Shown here piece after piece: positions 1 to 7,665 of a stretch of DNA of 58,759 bases. Position 1 is the stretch's first letter, and each line of letters begins with the position of its first letter. This DNA comes from UBA4615 sp046046245 (lineage in GTDB: Bacteria; Pseudomonadota; Gammaproteobacteria; Burkholderiales; Burkholderiaceae_E). The stretch lies in assembly GCA_046046245.1 (NCBI GenBank), contig JBJOKE010000016.1:1-58759 (forward strand), read 5' to 3'. The translations under genes and the position numbers were made by a program. The notes under the pieces are model-generated. The model was not told the DNA's origin and ran no database searches. It saw nothing but the letters and a program-made list of their open reading frames with translations.

Positions 1-31
1 ACTGGAGTTCAGACGTGTGCTCTTCCGATCT
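1..31. other. Illumina TruSeq adapter contamination at contig end
   Basis: The first 31 bases match the read-2 side of the Illumina TruSeq adapter (ending CTCTTCCGATCT). This is not genomic DNA. It fuses to the truncated chemoreceptor gene and would give that protein an artificial C-terminus ending IGRAHV on the minus strand. Genomic sequence begins at about base 32. Confidence 0.97.
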
Positions 32-1529
32 CGCGAAGCGAGGCCGCCGCCGCCGAGCTCTGCTCGACCAGCGCGGCGTTCTGCTGCGTCGATGCGTCGA
101 TCTGCGCGACTGCCTCGTTCACCTGCCCGACGCCCTGCGCCTGCTGCTGCGCCGAGCCGGCGATCTCGGCGACCATCGCGCGGACCTCGTGGATCGAGCG
201 GACGACATCCTCGACGATGCGGCCGGCCTCGGCCGCCGCGCGGTTGCCGCCGTCGACCTGCGAGACCGACGCGGAGATCAGCGACTTGATCTCGCGCGCG
301 GACTCGGCGCTGCGCTGCGCGAGCGTGCGGACCTCGGTCGCGACGACCGCGAAGCCACGGCCCTGGTCGCCGGCGCGGGCCGCCTCGACCGCCGCGTTCA
401 GCGCGAGGATGTTGGTCTGGAACGCGATCCCGTCGATCACCGAGATGATCTCGGTGATCCGCCTCGAGCCCTCGGCGATGCCGGACATCGTCTTCACGAC
501 CTCGGCGACGGCGTCGCCGCCGCGCTGCGCGACCTCGGCCGCCCTGCCGGTCAAGGCGTCGGCCTGGCCGGCCACCTCGGCCGACGAGCGCAGGGTGCCC
601 GACAGCTCGTCCATCGCCGACGCGGTCTCCTCGAGCGACGCGGCCTGCTGTTCGGTCCGCGCCGACAGGTCCTGCGTGCCGCCGGCGATCTGCTGCGACG
701 CGGTCGAGACCGCGGCGGCACTGGCGCGAACGTCGGCGATCACGCGCTTCAGCCCGTCCCGCATCTCCGTCATCGCCGCCACGAGCTCGCCGGTCTCGTC
801 GCGCGACGGCGGCGGCATCCTCGCGGTGAAGTCGCCGCCGGCGAGGGCGCGGGCGACGCCGACCAGGGCCTGCACCGGACCCGCGACGACCCGGGCCATC
901 CAGGCGGCGAGCAGCAGTCCGACGACGACGGCGACGGCGCCCATCGCCGCGATCGCGAGGCGCGTCGTGTCGCCGAGCGAGGCCGCGCGGGCCGCTTCGG
1001 CCGACGCGCCGCGCTCGTTCAGCACGACCAGCTGCTCGAGCGAGTCGCTCACCGCGCCGTAGAGCCTGAGCGACGCGCCGAGGAGCAGCGCGAGGGCGTC
1101 GTCGCTGCGTCCCGAATCGAGCAGGCTGCGGACCTCGCGGCTCGTCTTCACGTAATCCGTCCACAGCGCGCGGTAGGCGTCGTAGAGCCTGCGCTCCTCG
1201 TCGGACGAGATGAGCGGCTCGTACCGGGCCTGCAGGTCTTCGATCCGGGTGAACTGCTCGTCGATCCGGGCCGCGGTCGTGCGGCGCGCCTCGAGGTCGT
1301 CGGCGAGCAGCAGTCGCCGGTTCTCGAACACCCGCTGCACCGTGGTCGCGCGGGCGAGCGTCAGCACCGTCTGCACGCTCGGCAGCCAGTTGGTCGCGAC
1401 CTCCTTCGTCGAATCGGTCAGCCGGGCGACCTGGATCACCGCGGTCACCGAGATCGTCGCGGTCAGCGCGAGGATCGCGCCCGCCATCAGCATCAGCTTG
1501 CGGCCCAGCCGCAGGTCCCTGAACCCCAT
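32..1529 (-). CDS. Methyl-accepting chemotaxis protein, 3' end missing
   Basis: Inner-membrane chemoreceptor passing ligand signals to CheW/CheA. About 499 authentic residues remain. Residues ~12-32 are a first membrane helix, followed by a ~150-residue periplasmic four-helix-bundle-type sensor, a second membrane helix at ~190-212, a HAMP linker to ~265 and a long coiled-coil signalling domain. The highly conserved hairpin tip (QTNILALNAAVEAARAG) lies near residue 370. Only the last few dozen residues are absent, because the contig stops at the adapter. The ligand is unknown. The ATG at 1529 is the only convincing start. The 214 bp upstream (1530-1743) carries no other gene. Confidence 0.93.
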
Positions 1530-1718
1530 CGTCGTCGCTCCACGCGTCCCCGCGGACGCACCGTCGGCCCCGGGTCACCATGACCGGATCCCGAAAGTGT
1601 GTCTTGAGCGTGTCCGGCGCTGGCGGAGGTGAGGGGTGATTTCCCGGCGCAATTCGGCAACCGGGCGTCGCGAGCCGACCGGTGGCGTTCCGCAACCGTG
1701 AGCGGCTCGACTCGAAGA

Positions 1719-1735
1719 CCCCGCGCGCTGCGGGG
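1719..1735 (-). terminator. Weak hairpin after the SDR gene
   Basis: Read on the minus strand, CCCCGC and GCGGGG pair around a short loop and are followed by TCTT, just past the SDR stop codon. It has a GC-rich stem but no real U-run, so it may only weakly separate the SDR gene from the chemoreceptor gene. Confidence 0.3.
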
Positions 1736-1743
1736 GCGGTTGC

Positions 1744-2508
1744 TCAGACGGTCGCGGTGAGCCCGCCGTCGACGTAGACCATCTGTCCGGTCATGAAGTC
1801 CGAGGCCGGCGACGCGAGGAAGATCGCCGCGCCCCCGAGTTCCTGCACGTCGCCCCAGCGGCCGAGCGGCACGCGCTTCTCGAGCCAGCCGGTGAAGTCG
1901 CGGTCGGCGACCAGCGGCGCGGTGAGGTCGGTGGCGAAGTAGCCGGGGCCGAGCCCGTTGACCCGGATGCCGTGGCGGGCCCAGTCGATCGCCATGCCCT
2001 TCGTCAGGTTCTTCAGCGCGCCCTTCGAGGTCACGTAGGGCGCGATCGAGTAGCGGGCGAGCTCGCTGTTGATCGAGCAGACGTTGATCACCTTGCCGTG
2101 GCCGCGCGGGATCATCCGGCGGGCGACCGCGCGGCCGACCTTGAATGCGCCGGTGAGGTTGGTCGCGATCACCCGGTCCCAGTCGGCGGTCTCGAAGTCC
2201 TCGAGCGGACGGCGGACGGTGATGCCGCTGTTGTTGACGAGGATCCCGATCGGGCCGAAGTCGCGCTCGATCGCATCGACCGCGGCCTCGATGCCGGCCT
2301 CGTCGGTGACGTCGAAGGGCGCGGCGAACGCGTCGGCGCCGTCTGCGGCGAGCGCGGCGCGGCTGGCCTCGACCGCGGCCGCGTCGCGGCCGTTGACGGC
2401 GATGCGCGCGCCGGCGGACGCGAGCGCGCGGGCGAGCGCGAGGCCGATGCCGCGCGAGGATCCGGTCACGAGCGCGACGCGGCCGGTGAGGTCGAAGAGG
2501 GGGTGCAT
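1744..2508 (-). CDS. SDR-family oxidoreductase, gluconate 5-dehydrogenase-like
   Basis: Classical short-chain dehydrogenase of 254 residues, the usual family length. The NAD(P)-binding TGSSRGIG motif is at residues 15-22, the structural NNSG near 92, and the catalytic YxxxK (YVTSK) near 158, with Ser in the SINSE segment upstream. The overall pattern (LFDLTGRVALVTG at the N-terminus, VYVDGGLTATV at the C-terminus) resembles gluconate 5-dehydrogenase / 2-deoxy-D-gluconate dehydrogenase types, which interconvert gluconate and 5-ketogluconate. Substrate is inferred from similarity only. It stands alone and diverges from the helicase gene with 83 bp between the starts. Confidence 0.85.
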   Translation of the reverse strand: MHPLFDLTGRVALVTGSSRGIGLALARALASAGARIAVNGRDAAAVEASRAALAADGADAFAAPFDVTDEAGIEAAVDAIERDFGPIGILVNNSGITVRRPLEDFETADWDRVIATNLTGAFKVGRAVARRMIPRGHGKVINVCSINSELARYSIAPYVTSKGALKNLTKGMAIDWARHGIRVNGLGPGYFATDLTAPLVADRDFTGWLEKRVPLGRWGDVQELGGAAIFLASPASDFMTGQMVYVDGGLTATV

Positions 2509-2580
2509 GCGAGGTCTCCGGGCGCGGCGCAGCGGGCGCGCCGGACGGCCCCGGGTGCGGGCCCGACCGTGCGCGCATCG

Positions 2581-2586
2581 TAGAAT
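2581..2586 (+). promoter_or_regulatory. -10 box of the helicase gene
   Basis: TAGAAT lies only five bases before the ATG at 2592, so initiation at the usual distance would fall on the start codon and give a leaderless or nearly leaderless mRNA. No good -35 hexamer is visible. Confidence 0.4.
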
Positions 2587-2591
2587 CGGGG

Positions 2592-4982
2592 ATGGGCCAT
2601 CTTCTCGCGAATCTGAACGAGCGGCAACTCGCGGCGGTCACCCTGCCGCCGCAGCACGCACTGATCCTCGCCGGCGCCGGCAGCGGCAAGACCCGCGTGC
2701 TCACCACGCGGATCGCGTGGCTGATCCAGACCGGCCAGTGCAGCCCCGCGAACGTCCTCGCGGTGACCTTCACCAACAAGGCCTCGAAGGAGATGATCGC
2801 GCGGCTGTCGGCGATGCTGCCGATCAATCCGCGCGGCATGTGGATCGGTACCTTCCACGGGCTGTGCAATCGGCTGCTGCGCGCGCATCACCGCGACGCC
2901 GCGCTGCCGCAGACCTTCCAGATCCTCGACTCGGCCGACCAGCTCGCCGCGATCAAGCGGCTGCTGAAGGGGCTGAACGTCGACGACGAGAAGTACCCGC
3001 CGCGCAACCTGATGCACTTCATCAACGGCTCGAAGGAGGAGGGGCTGCGGGCGAAGGACGTCGAGGTCGTCGACGACTACAACCGCCGCTTCGTCGAGCT
3101 CTACGCGGCCTACGAGGCGCAGTGCCAGCGCGAGGGCGTGGTGGATTTCGCCGAGCTGCTGCTGCGCTCGTACGAGCTGCTCGAGCGCAATGCGCCCTTG
3201 CGTGCGCACTACCAGGCGCGCTTCCGGCACATCCTGGTCGACGAGTTCCAGGACACCAACGTGCTGCAGTACAAGTGGCTGAAGCTGCTGGCCGGACCGG
3301 GCAGCGCGGTGTTCGCGGTGGGCGACGACGACCAGTCCATCTACGCGTTCCGCGGCGCGAACGTCGGCAACATGTCGGCCTTCGAGCACGAGTTCCGCGT
3401 GCCGAACCTGATCAAGCTCGAGCAGAACTACCGCTCGCACGCGCACATCCTCGACTGCGCGAACCACCTGATCCGCAGGAATGCGAGCCGCCTCGGCAAG
3501 GAGCTCTGGACCGACGCCGGCGCCGGCGAGCCGGTGCGGGTCTACGAGTCGATGAGCGACGCGCAGGAGGCGCAGTGGCTGATCGAGGAGGCGAAGGGGC
3601 TGATCGCCGAGGGCTGGATGCGCGCGGACATCGCGATCCTGTACCGCTCGAACGCCCAGTCGCGGGTGCTGGAGCATGCGCTGTTCTCGGCGGGCATCCC
3701 GTACCGCGTCTACGGCGGGCTGCGCTTCTTCGAGCGGGCCGAGGTCAAGCACGCGCTCGCGTATCTGCGGCTGATGGAGAACCCCGACGACGACACCGCG
3801 TTCCTGCGGGTGGTGAACTTCCCGGCGCGCGGCATCGGCGCGCGCTCGGTCGAGCAGCTCCAGGACGTGGCGCGACAGGCCGGGACCTCGCTGTACACCG
3901 CCGTCGCGTCGATGCGCAACGGTGCGGCGGCCGGCAAGATCGGCGCGTTCGTCGCGCTGGTGGAGCGGCTGCGTGCCGAGACCGCGGCCCTGCCGCTGCC
4001 CGAGGCGGTCGAGCACGTCGTCGAACGCAGCGGGCTGGTCGCGCACTACCAGACCGAGAAGGAAGGCCAGGAGCGGATCGAGAACCTGCGCGAACTGGTG
4101 AACGCCGCGGCCGCCTTCCTGTCCGAACAGGGCGTCGCGCAGGACGTGCCGGCCAACGTGGGTGTCGCCGCCACGTCGGTCGCACAGGCCGGCCCGGCCG
4201 TCGAGGCGCCCCCGACGGTCGACGGGGACGGCACGGTGGTCGCGCCCGCGGGCTTCGCCGAGGACGCGCCGCAGACCACGCCGCTCGCGGCCTTCCTCGC
4301 GCATGCCTCGCTCGAGGCCGGCGAGAACCAGGCGGGCGAGGGCACCGACGCGATGCAGCTGATGACGGTGCACGCGGCCAAGGGCCTGGAGTTCGACGCG
4401 GTCTTCATCACCGGGCTCGAGGAGGGGCTGTTCCCGCACGAGAACTCGGCGCAGGAGGTCGACGGGCTCGAGGAGGAGCGGCGGCTGATGTACGTCGCGA
4501 TCACGCGGGCCCGCAAGCGGCTCTACCTGTCGTTCTCGCAGACGCGGATGCTGCACGGGCAGACGCGCTACAACGTGCGCTCGCGCTTCCTCGAGGAACT
4601 GCCCGAGGGCTCGCTGAAGTGGCTGACGCCGCGCACCGGTGCGGGACGAGGCGGCTGGGGCGCGGGGCGCTGGAACGAGGGCGGAGACTGGGCCTCGGGC
4701 GGCGGGCGCGGCCGGGAGCCCGCCTGGTCGGGGGGCACGCGAGGCGGCTACGGCGCGGCGGCCGAGCCGGTCGTGACGCCGGCGGACCGTCGGCTCGCGG
4801 GAAAGTTCGACCGCGGGCTGCCGTGGCGGATCGGGCAGTCGGTGGCGCACGCGAAGTTCGGGGAAGGCGTGATCCTGAACATCGAGGGCGGCGGCAGCGA
4901 TGCGAGGGTGCAGGTCAACTTCGGGCGGCAGGGCGTGAAGTGGCTGGCGCTGTCGGTGGCCAAGCTCGATGCGGTGAACTGA
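2592..4982 (+). CDS. uvrD: UvrD/PcrA-type superfamily 1 DNA helicase
   Basis: A 3'-5' DNA helicase of 796 residues acting in nucleotide excision and mismatch repair. Walker A GAGSGKT is at residues 28-34; Walker B/motif II VDEFQDTN is near 214; motif III (GDDDQSIYAFRGA), motif IV/V (TVHAAKGLEFD) and motif VI (EERRLMYVAITRARK) follow. A low-complexity insertion of about 60 residues lies at ~520-580 and a Gly/Arg/Trp-rich linker at ~685-725. The C-terminus has the Tudor-like segment of PcrA/UvrD (GVILNIEGGG ... KWLALSVAKL) that binds RNA polymerase in relatives. It starts at ATG 2592 just after a -10-like TAGAAT. Confidence 0.95.
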   Translation: MGHLLANLNERQLAAVTLPPQHALILAGAGSGKTRVLTTRIAWLIQTGQCSPANVLAVTFTNKASKEMIARLSAMLPINPRGMWIGTFHGLCNRLLRAHHRDAALPQTFQILDSADQLAAIKRLLKGLNVDDEKYPPRNLMHFINGSKEEGLRAKDVEVVDDYNRRFVELYAAYEAQCQREGVVDFAELLLRSYELLERNAPLRAHYQARFRHILVDEFQDTNVLQYKWLKLLAGPGSAVFAVGDDDQSIYAFRGANVGNMSAFEHEFRVPNLIKLEQNYRSHAHILDCANHLIRRNASRLGKELWTDAGAGEPVRVYESMSDAQEAQWLIEEAKGLIAEGWMRADIAILYRSNAQSRVLEHALFSAGIPYRVYGGLRFFERAEVKHALAYLRLMENPDDDTAFLRVVNFPARGIGARSVEQLQDVARQAGTSLYTAVASMRNGAAAGKIGAFVALVERLRAETAALPLPEAVEHVVERSGLVAHYQTEKEGQERIENLRELVNAAAAFLSEQGVAQDVPANVGVAATSVAQAGPAVEAPPTVDGDGTVVAPAGFAEDAPQTTPLAAFLAHASLEAGENQAGEGTDAMQLMTVHAAKGLEFDAVFITGLEEGLFPHENSAQEVDGLEEERRLMYVAITRARKRLYLSFSQTRMLHGQTRYNVRSRFLEELPEGSLKWLTPRTGAGRGGWGAGRWNEGGDWASGGGRGREPAWSGGTRGGYGAAAEPVVTPADRRLAGKFDRGLPWRIGQSVAHAKFGEGVILNIEGGGSDARVQVNFGRQGVKWLALSVAKLDAVN

Positions 4983-5053
4983 GCCGGTCTGTCGGTCTTT
5001 CGCGAGCGTTCTTGCTGCCACGGTCTGCGCGCACGCCGCCGGCCGGGGTGCCG

Positions 5054-5887
5054 CTACACCCCCGGACCCGACTCCACCCCCGGACCCGACTCCACCCCCG
5101 ACTCGTCCCCGTCCCGAACGACCTCCCGGTACGACGGCCAGATCGACGCATACAGCGCCGCGATCAGCAGCAGCGTGATCGGCGAGAACGGGCTGCCCGG
5201 GATGAGCAGGAGGCCGATCGTGTCGCCCGGCAGCAGTTGCCGCAGCAGCAGGACGATCATCGTCGTGGCGACCAGCACCAGCCCCCACGAGGCCGCGTAG
5301 ATCGCGAACGCGCCCTTGTTGCGCCAGCAGGCCACCAGGCTGAAGAACACCGCCTCCAGCGGCCGACGCCCGTTCCAGGCGACGAAGAGCGGCGAGTACC
5401 ACATCAGCATCTGGATCGGCACAGACAGCACGACGAACACGATCATCGCGTAACCGATCGCACCGTCGCGCAGCGACGGATCGCCCGGGTCCATCGTGCC
5501 GGTCATCGCGCGGAACAGCGCGCCGCCGTCGGCCACCAGCGCGAGGCCCATCGCCACCGCGGTCAGCACCGCGTTGACCACGCCGAGCACCAGCAGCGGC
5601 CGCAGGCGCGCCCGACTCCGCGGCCGGAAGCCCTCGAAGAGCATCAGCGGATGGACCTTGCCGCCCTCGTCGATGGTCCTCGCGACGTGGACGAAGCCCA
5701 CGGTCAGCAGCGGGATCAGCACGGGGATCGCGATCGGGCCGAGCAGCGGCACCTGGCCGGTGAGCGCGAGCGCGAGCATGAACAGCGCCGCGGTGCCGAA
5801 CAGCGCGAGCGGCTCGCGACGCAGCAGCCGGAAGCCGTGGGCCATCCAGCGCCCGCCGGCGGCGGGTACGATGCGGACTACCTGCAT
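5054..5887 (-). CDS. BPSS1780-family multi-pass membrane protein
   Basis: A 277-residue integral membrane protein starting MQVVRIVPAAGGRWMAHG, the signature N-terminus of a betaproteobacterial family of unknown function (BPSS1780 type). About six hydrophobic segments are visible, including ALFGTAALFMLALAL and IGYAMIVFVVLSVPI. Its ATG lies 10 bp inside the end of thrB, so the two are translationally linked. The last residues are a tandem repeat (VESGPG twice) encoded by an 18-bp DNA repeat. Function not known. Confidence 0.8.
   Translation of the reverse strand: MQVVRIVPAAGGRWMAHGFRLLRREPLALFGTAALFMLALALTGQVPLLGPIAIPVLIPLLTVGFVHVARTIDEGGKVHPLMLFEGFRPRSRARLRPLLVLGVVNAVLTAVAMGLALVADGGALFRAMTGTMDPGDPSLRDGAIGYAMIVFVVLSVPIQMLMWYSPLFVAWNGRRPLEAVFFSLVACWRNKGAFAIYAASWGLVLVATTMIVLLLRQLLPGDTIGLLLIPGSPFSPITLLLIAALYASIWPSYREVVRDGDESGVESGPGVESGPGV
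5058..5099. repeat. 18-bp tandem repeat at the 3' end of a membrane protein gene
   Basis: Two perfect copies of an 18-bp unit (5058-5075 and 5076-5093) and a partial third encode the VESGPG repeat at the very C-terminus of the BPSS1780-family protein. The unit is a multiple of three, so copy-number change keeps the reading frame. Confidence 0.85.
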
Positions 5888-6849
5888 GGCGCTCCTCGGG
5901 CCGCCGGCAGCGGCGGCACGTGGGCACGCCGGGCGCGCAGGATGCGCTCGAACGTGCCGGGGTCCTTGGGCGTGAGCTGCTCGGCCGGCCGCGGTGCGTG
6001 CCAGTCGTCGAGCCGGGAGAGCCAGAAGCGCAGCGCCGCCGCGCGCATCGCGAGCGGCCAGGCGGCACGCTCGGCCTCGGTCGGCGGTCGGTGCGCGACA
6101 TAGGCGGCGAGCAGCGCGTCGAGCCGATCCGCGTCGAGTTCGCCGGTCGTGTCGTCGACGCACCAGTCGTTGCAGGTGACGGCGAGGTCGAACACGAAGG
6201 TGTCGACGCCGGCGAACCAGAAGTCGATCACGCCGCCGATCGCGTCGCCGTCGAACAGCACGTTGTCGCGGAAGAGGTCCGCGTGGACCGCGCCGCGCGG
6301 CAGGGCCGCGGTAGCGGCGGCGGCCGCACGCTGCGCGGCGAGCTCGTCGGCGAGCAGCGCGGCCGCATCGGCGTGCAGCTTCGGGGCGACGCGCGCCGCG
6401 GCTTCGGCCCACCACCGTGCGCCGCGCGGGTTCGGCTGCTCGCCGGGAAAGTCGGCGACGGCCGCATGCATCCGCGCCAGCATGGCGCCGACGGGGCCGC
6501 AGTGCGCCTGCACCGGGCGCTCGACGCCGCGACCCGGCAGCCGCGTGACCAGCGCCGCCGGCCGGCCCGCGAGCGGCGCCCAGAGGCTCCCGTCGTCCGC
6601 CGCCACGGGATCGGGGCAGGGCAGGCCGCGCGCGGCGAGATGGTGCAGCAGGTCGAGATGGAACGGCAGCGCGTCCGGCGCGATCCGCTCGAACAGCGTC
6701 AGCACCCAGCGACCGCGCCCGGTGTCGACGAAGTAGTTGGTGTTCTCGACGCCTTCGGCGATGCCGCGGTAGTCGCGCAGCGCCCCCACCGGCAGGCGGG
6801 CGAGCCAGGCCTCGAGCTGCTCGCGCGCGACGGAGGTGAAGACGGCCAT
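5878..6849 (-). CDS. thrB: Homoserine kinase, type II (ThrB)
   Basis: Phosphorylates homoserine to O-phosphohomoserine in threonine synthesis. This is the aminoglycoside-phosphotransferase-fold form used by many betaproteobacteria, not the GHMP form. It has 323 residues. Seen are the N-terminal MAVFT, the nucleotide-loop region GIAEGVENTNYFVDT, the catalytic loop HADLFRDNVLF near residue 190, and GVIDFWFAG with the metal-binding Asp. The gene overlaps the downstream membrane protein gene by 10 bp. No other threonine genes are adjacent. Confidence 0.94.
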   Translation of the reverse strand: MAVFTSVAREQLEAWLARLPVGALRDYRGIAEGVENTNYFVDTGRGRWVLTLFERIAPDALPFHLDLLHHLAARGLPCPDPVAADDGSLWAPLAGRPAALVTRLPGRGVERPVQAHCGPVGAMLARMHAAVADFPGEQPNPRGARWWAEAAARVAPKLHADAAALLADELAAQRAAAAATAALPRGAVHADLFRDNVLFDGDAIGGVIDFWFAGVDTFVFDLAVTCNDWCVDDTTGELDADRLDALLAAYVAHRPPTEAERAAWPLAMRAAALRFWLSRLDDWHAPRPAEQLTPKDPGTFERILRARRAHVPPLPAARGAPCR

Positions 6850-6930
6850 GGAGGGGGCGGCGGCGGGCGGGCGGCACAGTGCCGCGGGGCCGCCGATTCT
6901 AGCAGCGCCGTCCCGGGGACCCCGCCGCCG

Positions 6931-7665
6931 TCACAGGTACAGGTTCGACTCGCGTTCCTGGGTGGTCGCGTAGAACCCGCGGGACTGGTAGAAGTCGAAG
7001 ATCGCGTCGACCACGCCCTGCGGCTCGTCGATCACGCGGATCAGGTTCATGTCGTCGGGCGAGATCATCCCCTCGCCGGCGAGCGTGCCCTGCATCCAGT
7101 CGATCAGGCCCTTCCAGAACTCGGAGCCCATCAGGATCACCGGGATCCGGCGGCCCATCTTCGTCTGGATCAGGGTCAGCACCTCCATCAGCTCGTCGAG
7201 CGTGCCGAAGCCGCCGGGCGTCGCGATGAAGGCGCTCGCGTACTTCGCGAAGGCGACCTTGCGCGCGAAGAAGTGGCGGAAGGTGAGCGAGATGTCCTGG
7301 TAGGGATTGCCGCTGGACTCGAAGGGCAGCTGGATGTTCAGCCCCACCGAGGCCGACTTGCCGTCGAAGGCCCCCTTGTTCGCGGCTTCCATGATGCCGG
7401 GGCCGCCGCCGGAGATCACCGCGAAACCCGAGTCGGACAGCAGCCGCGCGACCTCGACCGTCCGCTCGTACCAGAACGTGCCCGGCCTGATGCGTGCGCT
7501 GCCGAAGATCGAGACCGCGGGGCGGACGTCGGCGAGCTTCTCTGTCGCCTCGACGAACTCTGAAATAATCCCGAGCACGTGCCAGGACTCGCGCGCCTTC
7601 ACCGCCGTCGAGCGCTCGGGCTGCGCGATCGCCCTCAGCTGGGGCACCTTCTTCCGGAACGTCAT
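6931..7665 (-). CDS. LOG-family (TIGR00730) nucleotide phosphoribohydrolase-like protein
   Basis: A 244-residue Rossmann-fold protein of the lysine-decarboxylase-like/LOG family, whose characterised members release free cytokinin bases from nucleoside 5'-monophosphates. Both signature motifs are present: GGGPGIMEA and PGGFGTLDE (catalytic Glu and Arg region). The bacterial role is probably nucleotide salvage or housekeeping. I placed the start at ATG 7665; a GTG at 7680 would add five residues. In either case the start overlaps that of polA on the other strand. Codons near 7559-7570 are unusually AT-rich (see polA promoter). Confidence 0.86.
   Translation of the reverse strand: MTFRKKVPQLRAIAQPERSTAVKARESWHVLGIISEFVEATEKLADVRPAVSIFGSARIRPGTFWYERTVEVARLLSDSGFAVISGGGPGIMEAANKGAFDGKSASVGLNIQLPFESSGNPYQDISLTFRHFFARKVAFAKYASAFIATPGGFGTLDELMEVLTLIQTKMGRRIPVILMGSEFWKGLIDWMQGTLAGEGMISPDDMNLIRVIDEPQGVVDAIFDFYQSRGFYATTQERESNLYL
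7559..7570 (+). promoter_or_regulatory. Candidate polA promoter inside the LOG coding region
   Basis: The AT-rich stretch TGAAATAATCC occurs about 95 bp before the polA ATG. On the opposite strand it forces three A/T-ending codons in a row (ATT ATT TCA) in a gene that otherwise uses G/C endings. A -10 element is the simplest reason. No clear -35 is visible. Confidence 0.35.

Noticed and set aside
9..31. Short natural C-terminus REIGRAHV on the chemoreceptor
   Set aside because: It is the translation of the Illumina adapter, not genomic coding sequence.
5058..5099. CRISPR-like direct repeats
   Set aside because: Only two full 18-bp copies without spacers, inside a coding region; no array or cas genes occur in the window.
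2069..6103. Very long plus- and minus-strand frames over the helicase and thrB region
   Set aside because: High GC content suppresses stops in antisense and shifted frames; their translations are Arg/Ala-rich low-complexity sequence and overlap confident genes.
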